This document shows, in pieces, positions 40,812 to 51,545 of a DNA stretch of 64,000 nucleotides. The notes below the pieces were generated by a model. That model was not told the origin of the DNA and did not search any database. It saw only the letters and a list, made by a program, of their open reading frames with translations. Made by a program: the position numbers and the translations under genes. Source of the stretch: Bradyrhizobium sp. BRP22 (GTDB taxonomy: Bacteria; Pseudomonadota; Alphaproteobacteria; Rhizobiales; Xanthobacteraceae); contig NZ_JADYVX010000006.1 in the NCBI RefSeq assembly GCF_020194175.1, positions 186,001-250,000 of the forward strand, given 5' to 3'. Numbering within the stretch: position 1 is the first letter of the stretch; every line of letters begins with the position of its first letter.

Positions 40812-42017
40812 TCACTCCGAATTCGCATCGAGGATCGCGCCGAAGGGCTCCCAATTGGTGCCGCTCCAGCGCTGCATCTGCAGTTGCGTCCAGACCATAT
40901 TGTTGCTCTCGGACGTATTGGCCTTGATGCCAGGAGATGCCGTCGGCACGACGAAATCCTTCAGCGATTTCGCCTGCTTGATGACGTTCTTGCGCGACAG
41001 GTCATCGCCGCATTGCTTCAGGATCTGCTCCAGGATCATGCCCTGCATGTAGCCGGTGAGATAGCTGGTGTTCTGGATGTCGGCGCCGGGCAAGTATTTC
41101 TCGAAGAACACGCGATAGGCCTTCATGCCCTCGTCATTGTCCCACCTTGCATCCGTCGGGTCCTTGTTGATGGTGCCGACGATGACGCCCTTCGAGTTCT
41201 CCAGTCCGGCCGGCTTCAACGTGCCTCCGATCGAGCTCGACGGGAAATTGAGGATAACAGTTGCCTTCCAGCCGATTTCAGTGGCTTTACGGATCGCCTG
41301 CGCCGCGAATTTCGGCGTGCCCGCGATGAAGAAGCCTTCCGCGCCGGAGCTCCTGAGATTGACCACCTGGGAATCGATCGTCGGCTCCGTCACCTCATAG
41401 GCCGCAGTGACGACGCGCTTGTCGAAATCTCCCTTCAGGATCGACTTGAACGCAGCGACGTAGTCTTTGCCAAGGTCATCGTTCTGGAACAGGATCGCGT
41501 ATTTCTTGCCCGGCAGCGTCTGCTCCAGGAATTTGGCGTAGATCCGGCCTTCTGTCTGATAGCTGACGAGCCCGGTCGTCGTCAGCGGAAACTCGGCAAC
41601 ATCGGTGAACTTGCTCGAGCCGCTGACGATCGCAATTGAAGGAACCCCCTTCGCCTTCAAGTATTTCGCCGTCGCCGAGTTTCCGGGTGTTCCGAGCTGG
41701 CTGAAGATGAAGGCGACCTCGTCGCTCTCCACGAGCTTGCGGGCATGCTCGACCGCCTTCGGCGGGCTATAGGCATCGTCCATCGCGATATAGTTGATCT
41801 TGCGCCCGTTGATGCCGCCGCGATCGTTGATCATCTGGACATAGCCGAGCACGCCGCGACCTACGAGACCGATCGAGGATGCGGGACCGCTGAACGGAAA
41901 GATCCCGCCGATCTTGATCTCGGTCGCGCTGACACCAGGCTCTTCGGCGGCCTTCACCGGCAGCGCCAGCAGCGATGCCACAAGCCATGCTGCAGCCACA
42001 CTCAATTTCATCTTCAT
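40812..42017 (-). CDS. Periplasmic substrate-binding protein of a branched-chain amino-acid-type ABC transporter
   Basis: LivJ/LivK-like periplasmic binding protein of 401 aa. ATG 42017 follows GGAGGGT. The signal peptide MKMKLSVAAAWLVASLLALP ends at VKAAEE. The Peripla_BP_6 fold begins IKIGGIFPFSGPASSIG. The binding domain contains QLGTPGNSATAKYLKAKGVP and a C-terminal YLTGYMQGMILEQILKQ. No permease or ATPase genes are adjacent, so it relies on a transporter elsewhere. Its position downstream of an acyl-CoA degradation operon in the same orientation suggests uptake of an aromatic or short-chain acid rather than an amino acid, as for many rhizobial paralogues; this is inference. Confidence 0.9.
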   Translation of the reverse strand: MKMKLSVAAAWLVASLLALPVKAAEEPGVSATEIKIGGIFPFSGPASSIGLVGRGVLGYVQMINDRGGINGRKINYIAMDDAYSPPKAVEHARKLVESDEVAFIFSQLGTPGNSATAKYLKAKGVPSIAIVSGSSKFTDVAEFPLTTTGLVSYQTEGRIYAKFLEQTLPGKKYAILFQNDDLGKDYVAAFKSILKGDFDKRVVTAAYEVTEPTIDSQVVNLRSSGAEGFFIAGTPKFAAQAIRKATEIGWKATVILNFPSSSIGGTLKPAGLENSKGVIVGTINKDPTDARWDNDEGMKAYRVFFEKYLPGADIQNTSYLTGYMQGMILEQILKQCGDDLSRKNVIKQAKSLKDFVVPTASPGIKANTSESNNMVWTQLQMQRWSGTNWEPFGAILDANSE

Positions 42018-42141
42018 GCTACCCTCCCTCCAAAGCCCGTCACGCACGGGCCAATCATTTTAAAGAAATGCAGGCAGACGCCCGCGGCGTGGTTCGCCTG
42101 TCAAGGTGAACCACCCAACATATCGGAATCTCGAAGACCTC

Positions 42142-43152
42142 TCAGGCGACTGCGCGCGTCGGCGCCTTCGCCCCGGTGCCGTCGAGGAAGCCGGTAAGCC
42201 GTTGCCGAATAATCTGCTCGGCTTCCGTCATGACGCGGTCGATCAGTTCCTTCACGGTCGGGATGTCATTGATGAGTCCGACCACCATGCCGCAGCTCCA
42301 CGCGCCGGCATCCATCTCGCCGTCGACCATCACCTTGGGATAGACGCCCGCAACCTGCTCGTGGATGTCCTGGATCTTGAGGCTCGCGCCCTTCTCGCGC
42401 TCGATCTCGAGAAGCTGATCCACGCCCTTGTTCTTCAACACGCGCTCGGTGTTGCGCAGCGCGCGCATCACCAGGCGGGTGTCGAGCTCGGTGGCTTCCA
42501 CCAGCGCCCGCTTCACATTGTCATGGACCGGCGCCTCCTTCGTCGCGACGAAACGCGTGCCCATGTTGATGCCATCAGCACCCATCGCGAGCGACGCGAC
42601 AAGGCTGCGTCCATCCGCCATGCCGCCCGAGGCGACGAACGGGATCTTCAATTCATCGGCTGCGCGCGGCAGCAGGATCATGTTCGGGATGTCGTCCTCG
42701 CCGGGATGACCGCCACACTCGAAGCCGTCGACACTGACCGCATCGCAGCCGATCTTCTCGGCCTTCAGCGAATGCCGGACGGACGTGCATTTGTGGATCA
42801 CCTTGATCCCGGCAGCCTTCAGCGCCGGCATGTACTGCTCGGGGCTGCGGCCCGCGGTCTCGACGATCCTGACCCCGCCCTCACGGATCGCGGCGATATA
42901 TTCCGGATAGGGCGGCGCGGTGAAGCTCGGAAGGAAGGTGAGATTGACGCCGAACGGCTTGTCCGTCATGTCGCGGCAACGCGCGATTTCCTTGGCCAGT
43001 AGTTCCGGCGTCTTCTGCGTCAACCCGGTGATGATGCCGAGACCGCCGGCATTCGACACCGCGGCGGCGAGTTCGGCAAAGCCGACATAATGCATGCCGC
43101 CCTGGATGATCGGATGCTGGATGCCGAACAGTTCAGTGATCGCTGTCTTCAC
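42142..43152 (-). CDS. Nitronate monooxygenase-family flavoprotein (2-nitropropane dioxygenase-like)
   Basis: FMN-dependent TIM-barrel oxidoreductase of 336 aa. Family marks are FGIQHPIIQGGM at the N-terminus, AVSNAGGLGIITG, the FMN phosphate-binding region FVASGGMADGRSLVASLAMGADG split across the barrel end, and GGHPGEDD. The start is GTG 43152 with GGGAG eight bases upstream; the longer frame to 43218 overlaps the thiolase gene and has no signal. It follows the thiolase gene with a 22-bp gap, so it is in the same operon. In such acyl-CoA clusters these enzymes may act on enoyl or nitro compounds; the substrate is not known. Confidence 0.88.
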   Translation of the reverse strand: MKTAITELFGIQHPIIQGGMHYVGFAELAAAVSNAGGLGIITGLTQKTPELLAKEIARCRDMTDKPFGVNLTFLPSFTAPPYPEYIAAIREGGVRIVETAGRSPEQYMPALKAAGIKVIHKCTSVRHSLKAEKIGCDAVSVDGFECGGHPGEDDIPNMILLPRAADELKIPFVASGGMADGRSLVASLAMGADGINMGTRFVATKEAPVHDNVKRALVEATELDTRLVMRALRNTERVLKNKGVDQLLEIEREKGASLKIQDIHEQVAGVYPKVMVDGEMDAGAWSCGMVVGLINDIPTVKELIDRVMTEAEQIIRQRLTGFLDGTGAKAPTRAVA

Positions 43153-43174
43153 GAAGTTTCTCCCGCTTTCCCAA

Positions 43175-44359
43175 TCAGTGGATGATTTCAAACAGTCCCG
43201 CAGCGCCCATGCCGCCACCGATGCACATGGTCACCACGCCGTATTTCGCCTTGCGTCGCCGCCCCTCTATCAGGATATGGCCGGTGAGCCGCGCGCCGGT
43301 CATGCCGTAGGGATGGCCGATCGCGATCGAGCCGCCATTGACGTTGAGTTTCTCAGGGTCGATGCCGAGCTTGTCGCGGCAATAGATCACCTGCACCGCA
43401 TAGGCTTCGTTGAGCTCCCAGAGATCGATATCGTCGATCTTCAGGTTATGCCGCTTAAGGAGCCGCGGGATCGCGGCGACCGGGCCGACGCCCATCTCGT
43501 CCGGTTCGACGCCCGCGGCAACGAAGCCGCGGAAGATGCCGAGCGGCTTCACTCCCTTCTGCGCGGCGACCTTGTCGCTCATGATCACGCATGCAGACGC
43601 ACCGTCCGAAAGCTGGCTGGCATTGCCGGCGCTGATCGTCTTCCCCTCGAACACCGGCTTGATTTTCGCGAGACCTTCCGCCGTGGTGTCCGGCCGTGGA
43701 CCCTCGTCCTTCGACAGCGTCACCTGCTTGTAGGTGACCTCCTTCGTATCCTTGTCGACAACCGCCATCCTGGTGGTGATCGGCACGATCTCGTCATTGA
43801 AGCGGCCGCCCTGCAACGCGGCGCCGACACGGCGCTGGCATTCGAGCGAGTATTCATCCTGCTGCTCGCGCCCTATCCTGTAGCGCTCGGCAACGACCTC
43901 GGCCGTCTCCAGCATCGACATGTACATGTCCGGCTTCATCGCCATCAGTTCGTCGTCGACGGCGTGGAACTTGTTCATGTGTTCGTTCTGCACCAGGCTG
44001 ATCGATTCGATACCGCCGCCGACCGCGATCTCGACGCCATCGAGCATCACCGAGCGCGCCGCGACCGCGATCGCCTGCAGGCCGGAGGCGCATTGCCGGT
44101 CGATCGTGGTGCCGGCGACCGTGACCGGAAGCCCGGCGCGGATCGCGCCCTTGCGCGCGACGTTCATCACCATGGTGCCCTGCTGCATCGCGCAGCCCAT
44201 CACCACATCCTCCACTTCGCCCGGCTCGATGCCCGCGCGCCTGACCGCCTCGGCCATCACATGGCCGGCCATGGTCGGTCCTTCCGTGTTGTTGAGCGCG
44301 CCGCGATAGGCCTTGCCGACGCCGGTCCGCGCCGTCGATACGATCACTGCTTCCGTCAT
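43175..44359 (-). CDS. Acetyl-CoA acyltransferase (thiolase)
   Basis: Degradative thiolase of 394 aa, full length. The nucleophile Cys90 is in [10 protein letters not shown], His349 in [14 protein letters not shown] and the acid/base Cys379 in [12 protein letters not shown]. It cleaves 3-ketoacyl-CoA to acetyl-CoA and a shortened acyl-CoA, the last step of beta-oxidation. It is downstream of two acyl-CoA dehydrogenase genes and upstream of the nitronate monooxygenase gene on the same strand with 17-22 bp gaps, forming one operon. The set resembles pimeloyl-CoA (pim) clusters of Rhodopseudomonas/Bradyrhizobium, where the thiolase is PimB; that equivalence is tentative. Confidence 0.92.
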   Translation of the reverse strand: MTEAVIVSTARTGVGKAYRGALNNTEGPTMAGHVMAEAVRRAGIEPGEVEDVVMGCAMQQGTMVMNVARKGAIRAGLPVTVAGTTIDRQCASGLQAIAVAARSVMLDGVEIAVGGGIESISLVQNEHMNKFHAVDDELMAMKPDMYMSMLETAEVVAERYRIGREQQDEYSLECQRRVGAALQGGRFNDEIVPITTRMAVVDKDTKEVTYKQVTLSKDEGPRPDTTAEGLAKIKPVFEGKTISAGNASQLSDGASACVIMSDKVAAQKGVKPLGIFRGFVAAGVEPDEMGVGPVAAIPRLLKRHNLKIDDIDLWELNEAYAVQVIYCRDKLGIDPEKLNVNGGSIAIGHPYGMTGARLTGHILIEGRRRKAKYGVVTMCIGGGMGAAGLFEIIH

Positions 44360-44376
44360 GTGCTTGCCTCTTCTCT

Positions 44377-45516
44377 TCAGGCGGCCGCGTCGAGCTGCGC
44401 GTAGCGCAGGACATGAAAGGCGGGGTCGCCGAACTGGATGTTGATGGATGAAATCCGCTTGAAGTAATGGCCGACATTGAGCTCGTCGGTCATGCCCATG
44501 CCGCCGTGAAGCTGCACCGCCTGGTCGGCGACGAACTTTGCGGCATAGCCGATCTTCGACTTGGCGCCGGACGCAAGCCGCGACCGGGCGGCGTCCTTCG
44601 ATGCAAGGCTGAGGTTGAGATGCTGCATCAGGGAGAGCGCCTCCTGATGCGCGATGAACATGTCGACCATCCGGTGCTGCAGCACCTGGAACGAGCCGAG
44701 CGTCACGCCGAACTGCTTACGCGTCTTGCTGTATTCAAGCGTTGCCGCATTCAGTTCTCCCATCGCGCCGACGGTCTCGGCGCATAGCGCGCCGATGGCG
44801 CGATCCCGGCAGGCTTCCAGCGCGGCGACGCCCTCGCCTTCCCGTCCCAGCATCTGGCTCGCCGGAACCGAAACATTCATCAGCGCCACCTCGGCGGCAC
44901 GCCGGCCATCGATGGTCCTGAAGCCCTGCAGATGAAGGTTCGGTGAGTGGCGATCGACAACGAACAGGCTGACGCCGTTGCGATCGCCCCGCTCTCCCGA
45001 CGTGCGCGCCGAGACGATCAGACTGTCGGCCCAGGGCGCGGCCACGACCGCAGCCTTGGTGCCGCTGAGCACATAGCTGCCGCCCTCACGACGTGCGGTC
45101 GTGGAAACATGGCCCAGATCGTAACGTGAACGGCCCTCGGACCAAGCCAGCGCCCAGACCTTTTCTCCGGAGATGATGTCCGGCAGATAGGCGACCTGCT
45201 GATCCGCCGAGCCGAAGTCTTCGATCAGCCCGCCAGCAAGAACGACTGTCTCGAAGAATGGCTCGACCAGGAGATGCCTGCCGAACTCCTGCATCATGAT
45301 CATCGTGGCCAGCGGTCCGCCGCCAAGCCCGCCGATCTCCTCTGAGAATGGCGCGGCGAGCAGGCCGAGCTCCGCGAAAAACGACCAGTGTTTCCGGCTC
45401 CAGCCCTCCTCGCTCGCCACGATCTTGCGCCGCGTATCGAAATCATACTGATCCCGCAACAGGCGCTGCACACTGGACCGCAACAGCTCCTGCTCTTCCG
45501 TGAACTGGATGTCCAT
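44377..45516 (-). CDS. Acyl-CoA dehydrogenase (PimD-like small subunit type)
   Basis: FAD-dependent acyl-CoA dehydrogenase of 379 aa. The N-terminal domain starts [20 protein letters not shown] with [11 protein letters not shown], a pattern I associate with pimeloyl-CoA dehydrogenase small subunits. The middle beta-domain has [15 protein letters not shown] where many paralogues have the longer TEPxxGSD loop. The C-terminal helical domain has [20 protein letters not shown] and [18 protein letters not shown]. It is 12 bp downstream of a second acyl-CoA dehydrogenase gene, so the two probably form a heteromeric enzyme that starts beta-oxidation. Confidence 0.9.
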   Translation of the reverse strand: MDIQFTEEQELLRSSVQRLLRDQYDFDTRRKIVASEEGWSRKHWSFFAELGLLAAPFSEEIGGLGGGPLATMIMMQEFGRHLLVEPFFETVVLAGGLIEDFGSADQQVAYLPDIISGEKVWALAWSEGRSRYDLGHVSTTARREGGSYVLSGTKAAVVAAPWADSLIVSARTSGERGDRNGVSLFVVDRHSPNLHLQGFRTIDGRRAAEVALMNVSVPASQMLGREGEGVAALEACRDRAIGALCAETVGAMGELNAATLEYSKTRKQFGVTLGSFQVLQHRMVDMFIAHQEALSLMQHLNLSLASKDAARSRLASGAKSKIGYAAKFVADQAVQLHGGMGMTDELNVGHYFKRISSINIQFGDPAFHVLRYAQLDAAA

Positions 45517-45528
45517 TCCGATGCCTCC

Positions 45529-46710
<1,182 letters not shown>

Positions 46711-47085
46711 CGGACAGCGCTCCTACCGGATTTCGCCGAGGTGGACGGATTTTGGTTCTGTGGCGCGCGGCGCCGGACTTGCCGTCTCGCCGATGCCAAG
46801 AGTTGCTGACGAACTAGTTGCTGACGAACTAGTCGCTGACAAATTCGCCACCTCGGAACCTCCCCGACAGATATCGAGCCGCTCGTGAGGCGACTTCATG
46901 GGAGCGCATCTAACGTTCTTTTTTAGAACTCGTCAATTGCAATTCTTCGCGAGCGAGCGTCTCGGGCGAGAGGAGATGCGCGCTACTGGCTCAAATATTG
47001 GTGCAGCCTCGAACTATTCCATTTACACCATCCTCTTCGCTCTCTATCAATTAGGTACCAAATAAGAACTATATTGGAGGACAGC
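46711..47085. other. Divergent intergenic region with a short tandem repeat
   Basis: About 375 bp separate the leftward dehydrogenase operon from the rightward SDR gene and hold no supported gene. At 46801-46840 a 15-bp unit, AGTTGCTGACGAACT, is repeated about 2.6 times. GGAGGACAGC before 47086 is the SDR ribosome-binding site. Promoters of both units should lie here. Confidence 0.6.
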
Positions 47086-47826
47086 ATGACAGAACGCCGC
47101 GGGGTCGCAATATTGGTCGGTGCTGGCGATGCGATCGGAGCTGCCGTCGCGCAGCGTTTCGCAAAGGGCGGCTACACCGTCTGCATCTGCCGCCGTGATG
47201 CCGCCAAATCGCAGGGCCTGGTCGATGAGTTGAAGGCGGAAGGCCATGAGGTCCACGCGCTCAGCGTTGACGCCAGGCAGGAGGCGGAAGTCCAGGATCT
47301 GTTCGCCCGCGTCGAGAAGGAGATCGGCCCGATCGAGGTCTGCCTCTTCAACGCCGGCTCGAACGTCAACAAGCCACTGCTCGAGACCACTGAAAAGCTG
47401 TTCTTCAAGGCCTGGGAACTGGCCTGCTACGCCGGATTCCTGGTCGGCCGCGAGGCGGCACGCTACATGGTGCCGCGCGGCCGCGGCACCATCTTCTTTA
47501 CCGGCGCGACCGCGAGCATCCGTGGCGGCACCGGCTTTGCGGCCTTCTCATCGGCGAAGTTCGCACTGCGCGCGGTGGCACAGGCGATGGCGCGCGAGCT
47601 CGGCCCGAAGAATGTCCACGTCGTTCACCTCATCATCGATGCCGGCGTCGACAGCCCTGCGATCCATGAGCGCATGAAAGCCCGCGGCATCGAGGCAAGC
47701 GCGATTCCACAGGACAGTCTCACCAAGACGTCGTCGATCGCGGAAGCCTATTGGTTCGCGCATCAGCAGACGCGGGACGGCTGGACGCACGAGCTCGATC
47801 TGCGGCCTTCAGTGGAGAAATGGTGA
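47086..47826 (+). CDS. SDR-family oxidoreductase with Phe in place of catalytic Tyr
   Basis: Classical-length short-chain dehydrogenase/reductase of 246 aa. The cofactor site is VGAGDAIGAAVAQRF and the NAG motif is LFNAGSN. In the active-site helix the sequence is GFAAFSSAKFALR, so Phe154 replaces the Tyr of the YxxxK motif while Lys158 remains; Ser144 is a possible remaining catalytic Ser. The same replacement is seen in some annotated SDR subgroups, so it may be a lineage trait with altered chemistry. ATG 47086 follows GGAGG. One base separates its stop from the GST gene, so the two are co-translated. Confidence 0.87.
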   Translation: MTERRGVAILVGAGDAIGAAVAQRFAKGGYTVCICRRDAAKSQGLVDELKAEGHEVHALSVDARQEAEVQDLFARVEKEIGPIEVCLFNAGSNVNKPLLETTEKLFFKAWELACYAGFLVGREAARYMVPRGRGTIFFTGATASIRGGTGFAAFSSAKFALRAVAQAMARELGPKNVHVVHLIIDAGVDSPAIHERMKARGIEASAIPQDSLTKTSSIAEAYWFAHQQTRDGWTHELDLRPSVEKW

Positions 47827-47827
47827 G

Positions 47828-48499
47828 ATGGCCGCGCCGGAGCTGACCCTCTGGGGCGTGGGAACGAGCCGGACGATAAGGCCGCACTGGGCCATGCACG
47901 AGCTTGGCCTCTCCTACCAGACGCGGCCGATCGGTCCCCGCACCGGCGAGACCAAGACCAAGCAATACACCGCGCTCAATCCACGGCAGAAGATTCCGCT
48001 GTTGCAGGACGGCGATTTCTGTATCGGCGAGAGTGCGGCGATCGTCGCCTATCTGTCGCGAACCTATTCGACGCCGGATCGCGCGTTGATCCCGGAGAGC
48101 CAGCGCGATTACGCCGCCTGGCTTGAATGGTGCTTCTTCATCGTTGCCGAGCTCGATTCGACGAGCCTCTATGTCATGCGGCGGCACAAGGCCGACGCGC
48201 TTGGCCACATCTATGGGGTCGCACCCGACGTCGTGGCGCAGGCGGCGGAATATTTCCGCCAGCAGTCGCGCCACGTCGAGGCCGCACTCGCCGATGGACG
48301 CCGATACCTGATGGGCGATCAATTCACCAGCGCCGACATCCTGCTCACCACCTGCCTCGATTGGGCGATCGCCTACGGCGTCGGCATCTGCGACCACGCC
48401 CATCCCTATCTCGAGCGCATGCATCAGCGCGAGGCCTACAAGCGCGGCCAGGTCGCAAACAAGCCGCTGGCTCCGATCACGCCGCCGCCGAAGACGTGA
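47828..48499 (+). CDS. Glutathione S-transferase family protein
   Basis: GST of 223 aa. The N-terminal thioredoxin-like domain holds LWGVGTSRTIRPHWAMHELG, where Ser/Thr after GT may be catalytic, and NPRQKIPLLQDGDFCIGESAAIVAYL, which carries the cis-Pro and the Glu-Ser gamma-glutamyl-binding pair. The C-terminal helical domain has LMGDQFTSADILLTTCLDWA, the conserved N-capping motif. The gene is separated by one base from the SDR gene. In catabolic clusters such GSTs often isomerise or dechlorinate CoA-linked or ring-cleavage intermediates; the actual reaction is not known. Confidence 0.88.
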   Translation: MAAPELTLWGVGTSRTIRPHWAMHELGLSYQTRPIGPRTGETKTKQYTALNPRQKIPLLQDGDFCIGESAAIVAYLSRTYSTPDRALIPESQRDYAAWLEWCFFIVAELDSTSLYVMRRHKADALGHIYGVAPDVVAQAAEYFRQQSRHVEAALADGRRYLMGDQFTSADILLTTCLDWAIAYGVGICDHAHPYLERMHQREAYKRGQVANKPLAPITPPPKT

Positions 48500-48521
48500 G
48501 TAGCTACACGCGAAGCGGCAG

Positions 48522-48557
48522 CTTTCCCTCTCCCCGTCCTTTACGGGAGAGGGAAAG
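48522..48557. terminator. Stem-loop between convergent GST and CoA-transferase genes
   Basis: CTTTCCCTCTCCC (48522-48534) pairs perfectly with GGGAGAGGGAAAG (48545-48557) around a 10-nt loop. It lies in the 100-bp gap between two convergent stops, so it could end transcripts from both strands. It is related in style to the larger repeat at 63082-63225. Confidence 0.6.
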
Positions 48558-48599
48558 AGACCGCCCGCACTAGTTGCTTCGACGTTGATTGCGCCGCTG

Positions 48600-49799
48600 C
48601 TACACCGCGACCCGCACGGCCTTCTCGCTGACCATCCGATCGATTGCGGCATCGTCATAGCCGAGCTCGCGCAATACCTCGCGCGAATGCTCGCCGACGC
48701 GGGGCGCCGGTCCGCCGATCACTGCCTCATTGACCTCGAAGCGCGCCGCCGGCTTGGGCTGCCGCACGCGTCCGACCTTGGGCTGCTCGAATTCGGTGAT
48801 GATATCGCGCGCCACCACCTGCTCGTTGTGGATGATCTCGCCGCGACGCAGGATCGGGGCGCAGGGAACATCAGCGGCATCGAGCCGCTCCAGCCATTCG
48901 GCCGTGGTGTGCTGGGCGATATATTCGGCCATCTTATTGATCCGCGCCGTCGCGTTCACCGAGCGCGCGGAAGGTGTCGCAAAGCGCGGATCCTTGGCGA
49001 GCTCGGGATCGCCGGTAGCACGGCAAAAGCCCTGCCATTCCGAATCCGAGATCGTGCCGGCGGTGATATAGCCGTCGCTGGTCTTGAACACGAGATCGGG
49101 CCGATCGTTCGGATCGGCGGCCGCGGCCTCGGCGCCGACCACCGTGTACTGCATCATGCCTTCCGGCCACAGATACGAGATCATCGCATCGAGCATCGCG
49201 ACCCGGATGTGATCGCCCTGCCCGGTCTTCTCGCGCGCGTAGAGCGCGGCCGCCACCGCCTGCGCGGTCATCACCGCCGTGGTCTTGTCGCACACGATGG
49301 TGCGGATCATCTGCGGACGGTTTGTGACAGGCTGCGACTGGATGTCGGCGAAACCCGACAAGCCCTGAATGATCGGATCGTATACCCGCTTCTTTACATA
49401 GGGCCCGGTCTCGCCGACGCCGCTGATGGAGACATAGATCAAGCGCGGATGACGCTGGCGCAGCTCATCCGCACCAAGGCCGAGGCGCTCCATGGTGCCG
49501 GGCCGGAAATTCTGCACCAGCACATCGGCCTGCGCGACGAGCTTGGCCAGCACCTCGCGGCCGGCCTCGCTCTTGACGTCGATCGAAAGCGACCGCTTGC
49601 CGCGGTTGGAGGAAATGAACAGCGCCGAGAACTCGCCGGCCTTGTCGATGGTGGCGCGGCTGCGGCGGGTGATGTCGCCGCCGACCGGCTCGATCTTGAG
49701 AACATCGGCGCCCTGGTCGGCGAGGAACATGGTCGCGAACGGTCCCGACACCACGCCGGTCAGATCCAGCACGCGCACGCCATTGAGTGGGCCCGGCAT
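48600..49799 (-). CDS. Family III CoA-transferase (CaiB/BaiF)
   Basis: Formyl-CoA transferase-like enzyme of 399 aa that moves CoA between carboxylic acids. LNGVRVLDLTGVVSGPFATMFLADQGADVLKIE is the N-terminal CoA-binding signature (split here at 20 residues: PLNGVRVLDLTGVVSGPFAT). Asp142, counting from GTG 49802, in RVYDPIIQGLSGFADI is the expected catalytic aspartate. The start is GTG 49802 or ATG 49799 after AAGGAG; ATG is chosen. It is followed upstream by the HCCA-isomerase-like gene on the same strand with a 50-bp gap. It may activate or recycle an aromatic or dicarboxylic acid for the surrounding pathways. Confidence 0.92.
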   Translation of the reverse strand: MPGPLNGVRVLDLTGVVSGPFATMFLADQGADVLKIEPVGGDITRRSRATIDKAGEFSALFISSNRGKRSLSIDVKSEAGREVLAKLVAQADVLVQNFRPGTMERLGLGADELRQRHPRLIYVSISGVGETGPYVKKRVYDPIIQGLSGFADIQSQPVTNRPQMIRTIVCDKTTAVMTAQAVAAALYAREKTGQGDHIRVAMLDAMISYLWPEGMMQYTVVGAEAAAADPNDRPDLVFKTSDGYITAGTISDSEWQGFCRATGDPELAKDPRFATPSARSVNATARINKMAEYIAQHTTAEWLERLDAADVPCAPILRRGEIIHNEQVVARDIITEFEQPKVGRVRQPKPAARFEVNEAVIGGPAPRVGEHSREVLRELGYDDAAIDRMVSEKAVRVAV

Positions 49800-49848
49800 C
49801 ACGTTCTCCTTGTTTGTTCGGCGATCTTCCGCCGCCGCGGTTCGCCGC

Positions 49849-50484
49849 TTACGCGCTCTTCGCCAACTGCCTTGTCTGCTCGATGATGGATTCCTCGACG
49901 TCGCGAAGCTGATCCTTGCCGAAGAACATCTCCTTGCCGACGAAGAAGGTTGGCGAACCGAAAGCGCCGCGGTTGACCGCGTCCGCCGTCAGGTCGATCA
50001 GCCGCTTCTTCACGTCGTCCTGCTGCGCCCGCGCAATCAGCCTGTCGGCATCGAGGCCGGAAGATTTGAACGCGGCGCGGAACACCTCGACGTCATCCAT
50101 CTTCTTCGGCTCTTCCCACATGTGGTGGAACGCCGCACGGAAATACGGCTCGAACACGCCTTCGAATTGCGCGGCAACCGCGCCGCGCATCAGCATCAGG
50201 GTGATGACCGGGAAGAACGGATTCGGGCGATAGGTCGTGATGTTGTGGCGGCGGATGAAGCGCTCGGTTTCCAGCGCCATGTATTCCGGCTTGTTCTTGA
50301 TGCCGCGCAGCGAGTCGGCCGGCGACATGTTGCCGGTCGCCTTGAAGATTCCGCCGAGCAGGACCGGCACATAGTCGAACTTGACGCCGGTGCGTTGTTC
50401 GATCGATGGAATGACGAGTTCCGCCAGATAGGCGTTCGGGCTGCCGAAATCGAAATGGAATTCAACCTTCAGGGGATTTCCCAC
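49849..50484 (-). CDS. 2-hydroxychromene-2-carboxylate isomerase family protein (DsbA-like, kappa-GST fold)
   Basis: HCCA isomerase/DSBA oxidoreductase-family protein of 211 aa. KVEFHFDFGSPNAYLAELVI is the family N-terminus, with the Ser that replaces the thioredoxin Cys and activates glutathione. PVLLGGIFKATGN and the C-terminal GAFGSPTFFVGKEMFFGKDQL complete the pattern. In naphthalene-type degradation this fold isomerises hydroxychromene carboxylates; here the substrate is unknown. The frame is open to 51051, but GTG 50484 after GAGGAGAG gives the normal family start. It is probably co-transcribed with the CoA-transferase gene and diverges from the VOC gene. Confidence 0.88.
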   Translation of the reverse strand: MGNPLKVEFHFDFGSPNAYLAELVIPSIEQRTGVKFDYVPVLLGGIFKATGNMSPADSLRGIKNKPEYMALETERFIRRHNITTYRPNPFFPVITLMLMRGAVAAQFEGVFEPYFRAAFHHMWEEPKKMDDVEVFRAAFKSSGLDADRLIARAQQDDVKKRLIDLTADAVNRGAFGSPTFFVGKEMFFGKDQLRDVEESIIEQTRQLAKSA

Positions 50485-50658
50485 CGGCCTCTCCTCGCGG
50501 GCATCCGTTATTCTCGGCCTGGCACGTCCAGGCGATCTGTAGCCATGCCCTGGCAAGTCCCTCATACAGTTCCAAAAATGAACTGTCAATTCTCGGGATG
50601 ATCCAATATGCTGCGCGCGAGCGTTTGTAACGGAGCCGGTCTCTCCCGGAGCGTATTC

Positions 50659-51498
50659 ATGATCACGACCCTCGACCACACCAATGTCCTGGTTCACGAT
50701 CTCGACACCGGCATTGCCACTTATCGCGAGGTGCTCGCAAGAGAGCCGGCCTTTCGCGCCAGAAACGACGGCATCGAAAGCGCATTCTTCATCTTGGACA
50801 ATGCCACACTTCGGGTCACGGCGCCCAATGGCGAAGCCACATTCGGCGCGCGCGTCCGCGCCGCGCTTGCCGAGAACGGCGAAGGCCTCTCGGGCCTGGA
50901 CTTTGCGGTCGACGACATCGAAAAGAGCCATCGGCGCTTGCGGCATATCTCGCTGGAGCCCGACGAAGTCACCGACATCACCTGCAGTGATCTCGCGACC
51001 GGCACGACGCTCTCCTGGAAAGGGAGCAGCCTGCCGGCCGAACAATCGCACGGCGTACCGATCTCTTTCAGCAAGCTTCTATCTGAAGCACAGCCGTCGG
51101 CGGCAACAGCGTCAGGCACGGTTCGCAGGATGGACCTGGTGGTGGTCGCAACCGACGAGCCGGAGCGCGCGATGGCGCTCTATGGCGCCCGCCTCGGGCT
51201 CGACCTGATCTTCGATCGCACCGACGCGACGAACAAAAGCCGGCTGATGCAATTTGCCTGTGGCGACATGCTGATCGAAATCGTCAATCGCCCGACCGAG
51301 GGCGAGGCGCGCAAGCCCGACCGTCTGTGGGGCATCGCCTGGTCGGTCGACGATGCCGATGCGGCGCGCGAGCGCCTCTCGCATGCCGGCCGCAACGTGT
51401 CCGATGTCAAGGCGGGCGCCAAGCCGGGAACGCGGGTGTTCACGCTCCGCGACGGAACGTGCAACGTCCCCACCCTCTTCGTGCAGCATCTTGCGTGA
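50659..51498 (+). CDS. Two-domain VOC (glyoxalase/dioxygenase superfamily) protein
   Basis: Protein of 279 aa with two VOC modules: MITTLDHTNVLVHDLDTGIA starts the first and VRRMDLVVVATDEPERAMAL the second. The second His of the first module (LDHTNV) and the Glu in MLIEIVN are possible metal ligands, but the set is incomplete to the eye, so metal dependence is uncertain. This N-terminal arrangement resembles the glyoxalase_3-like proteins often found beside acyl-CoA ligases. ATG 50659 was chosen because the preceding 17 residues in the open frame have no family match. It converges with the CoA ligase gene. Confidence 0.82.
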   Translation: MITTLDHTNVLVHDLDTGIATYREVLAREPAFRARNDGIESAFFILDNATLRVTAPNGEATFGARVRAALAENGEGLSGLDFAVDDIEKSHRRLRHISLEPDEVTDITCSDLATGTTLSWKGSSLPAEQSHGVPISFSKLLSEAQPSAATASGTVRRMDLVVVATDEPERAMALYGARLGLDLIFDRTDATNKSRLMQFACGDMLIEIVNRPTEGEARKPDRLWGIAWSVDDADAARERLSHAGRNVSDVKAGAKPGTRVFTLRDGTCNVPTLFVQHLA

Positions 51499-51545
51499 GC
51501 GCCGCAGGCGATCTGCCGCGAACGGCGGCCCGCAACGACGTCCCC

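Noticed and set aside
43094..44404. 436-aa open frame on the plus strand
   Set aside because: Antisense of the thiolase gene, which has an intact Cys-His-Cys triad.
48585..49886. 433-aa open frame on the plus strand
   Set aside because: Antisense of the family III CoA-transferase gene; GC-rich codon structure leaves long shadow frames. His/Arg/Asp-rich text with no domain.
50485..51051. N-terminal extension of the HCCA-isomerase-like protein
   Set aside because: The open frame runs on for 189 codons antisense to the VOC gene, but the family start and a GAGGAGAG ribosome-binding site are at 50484.
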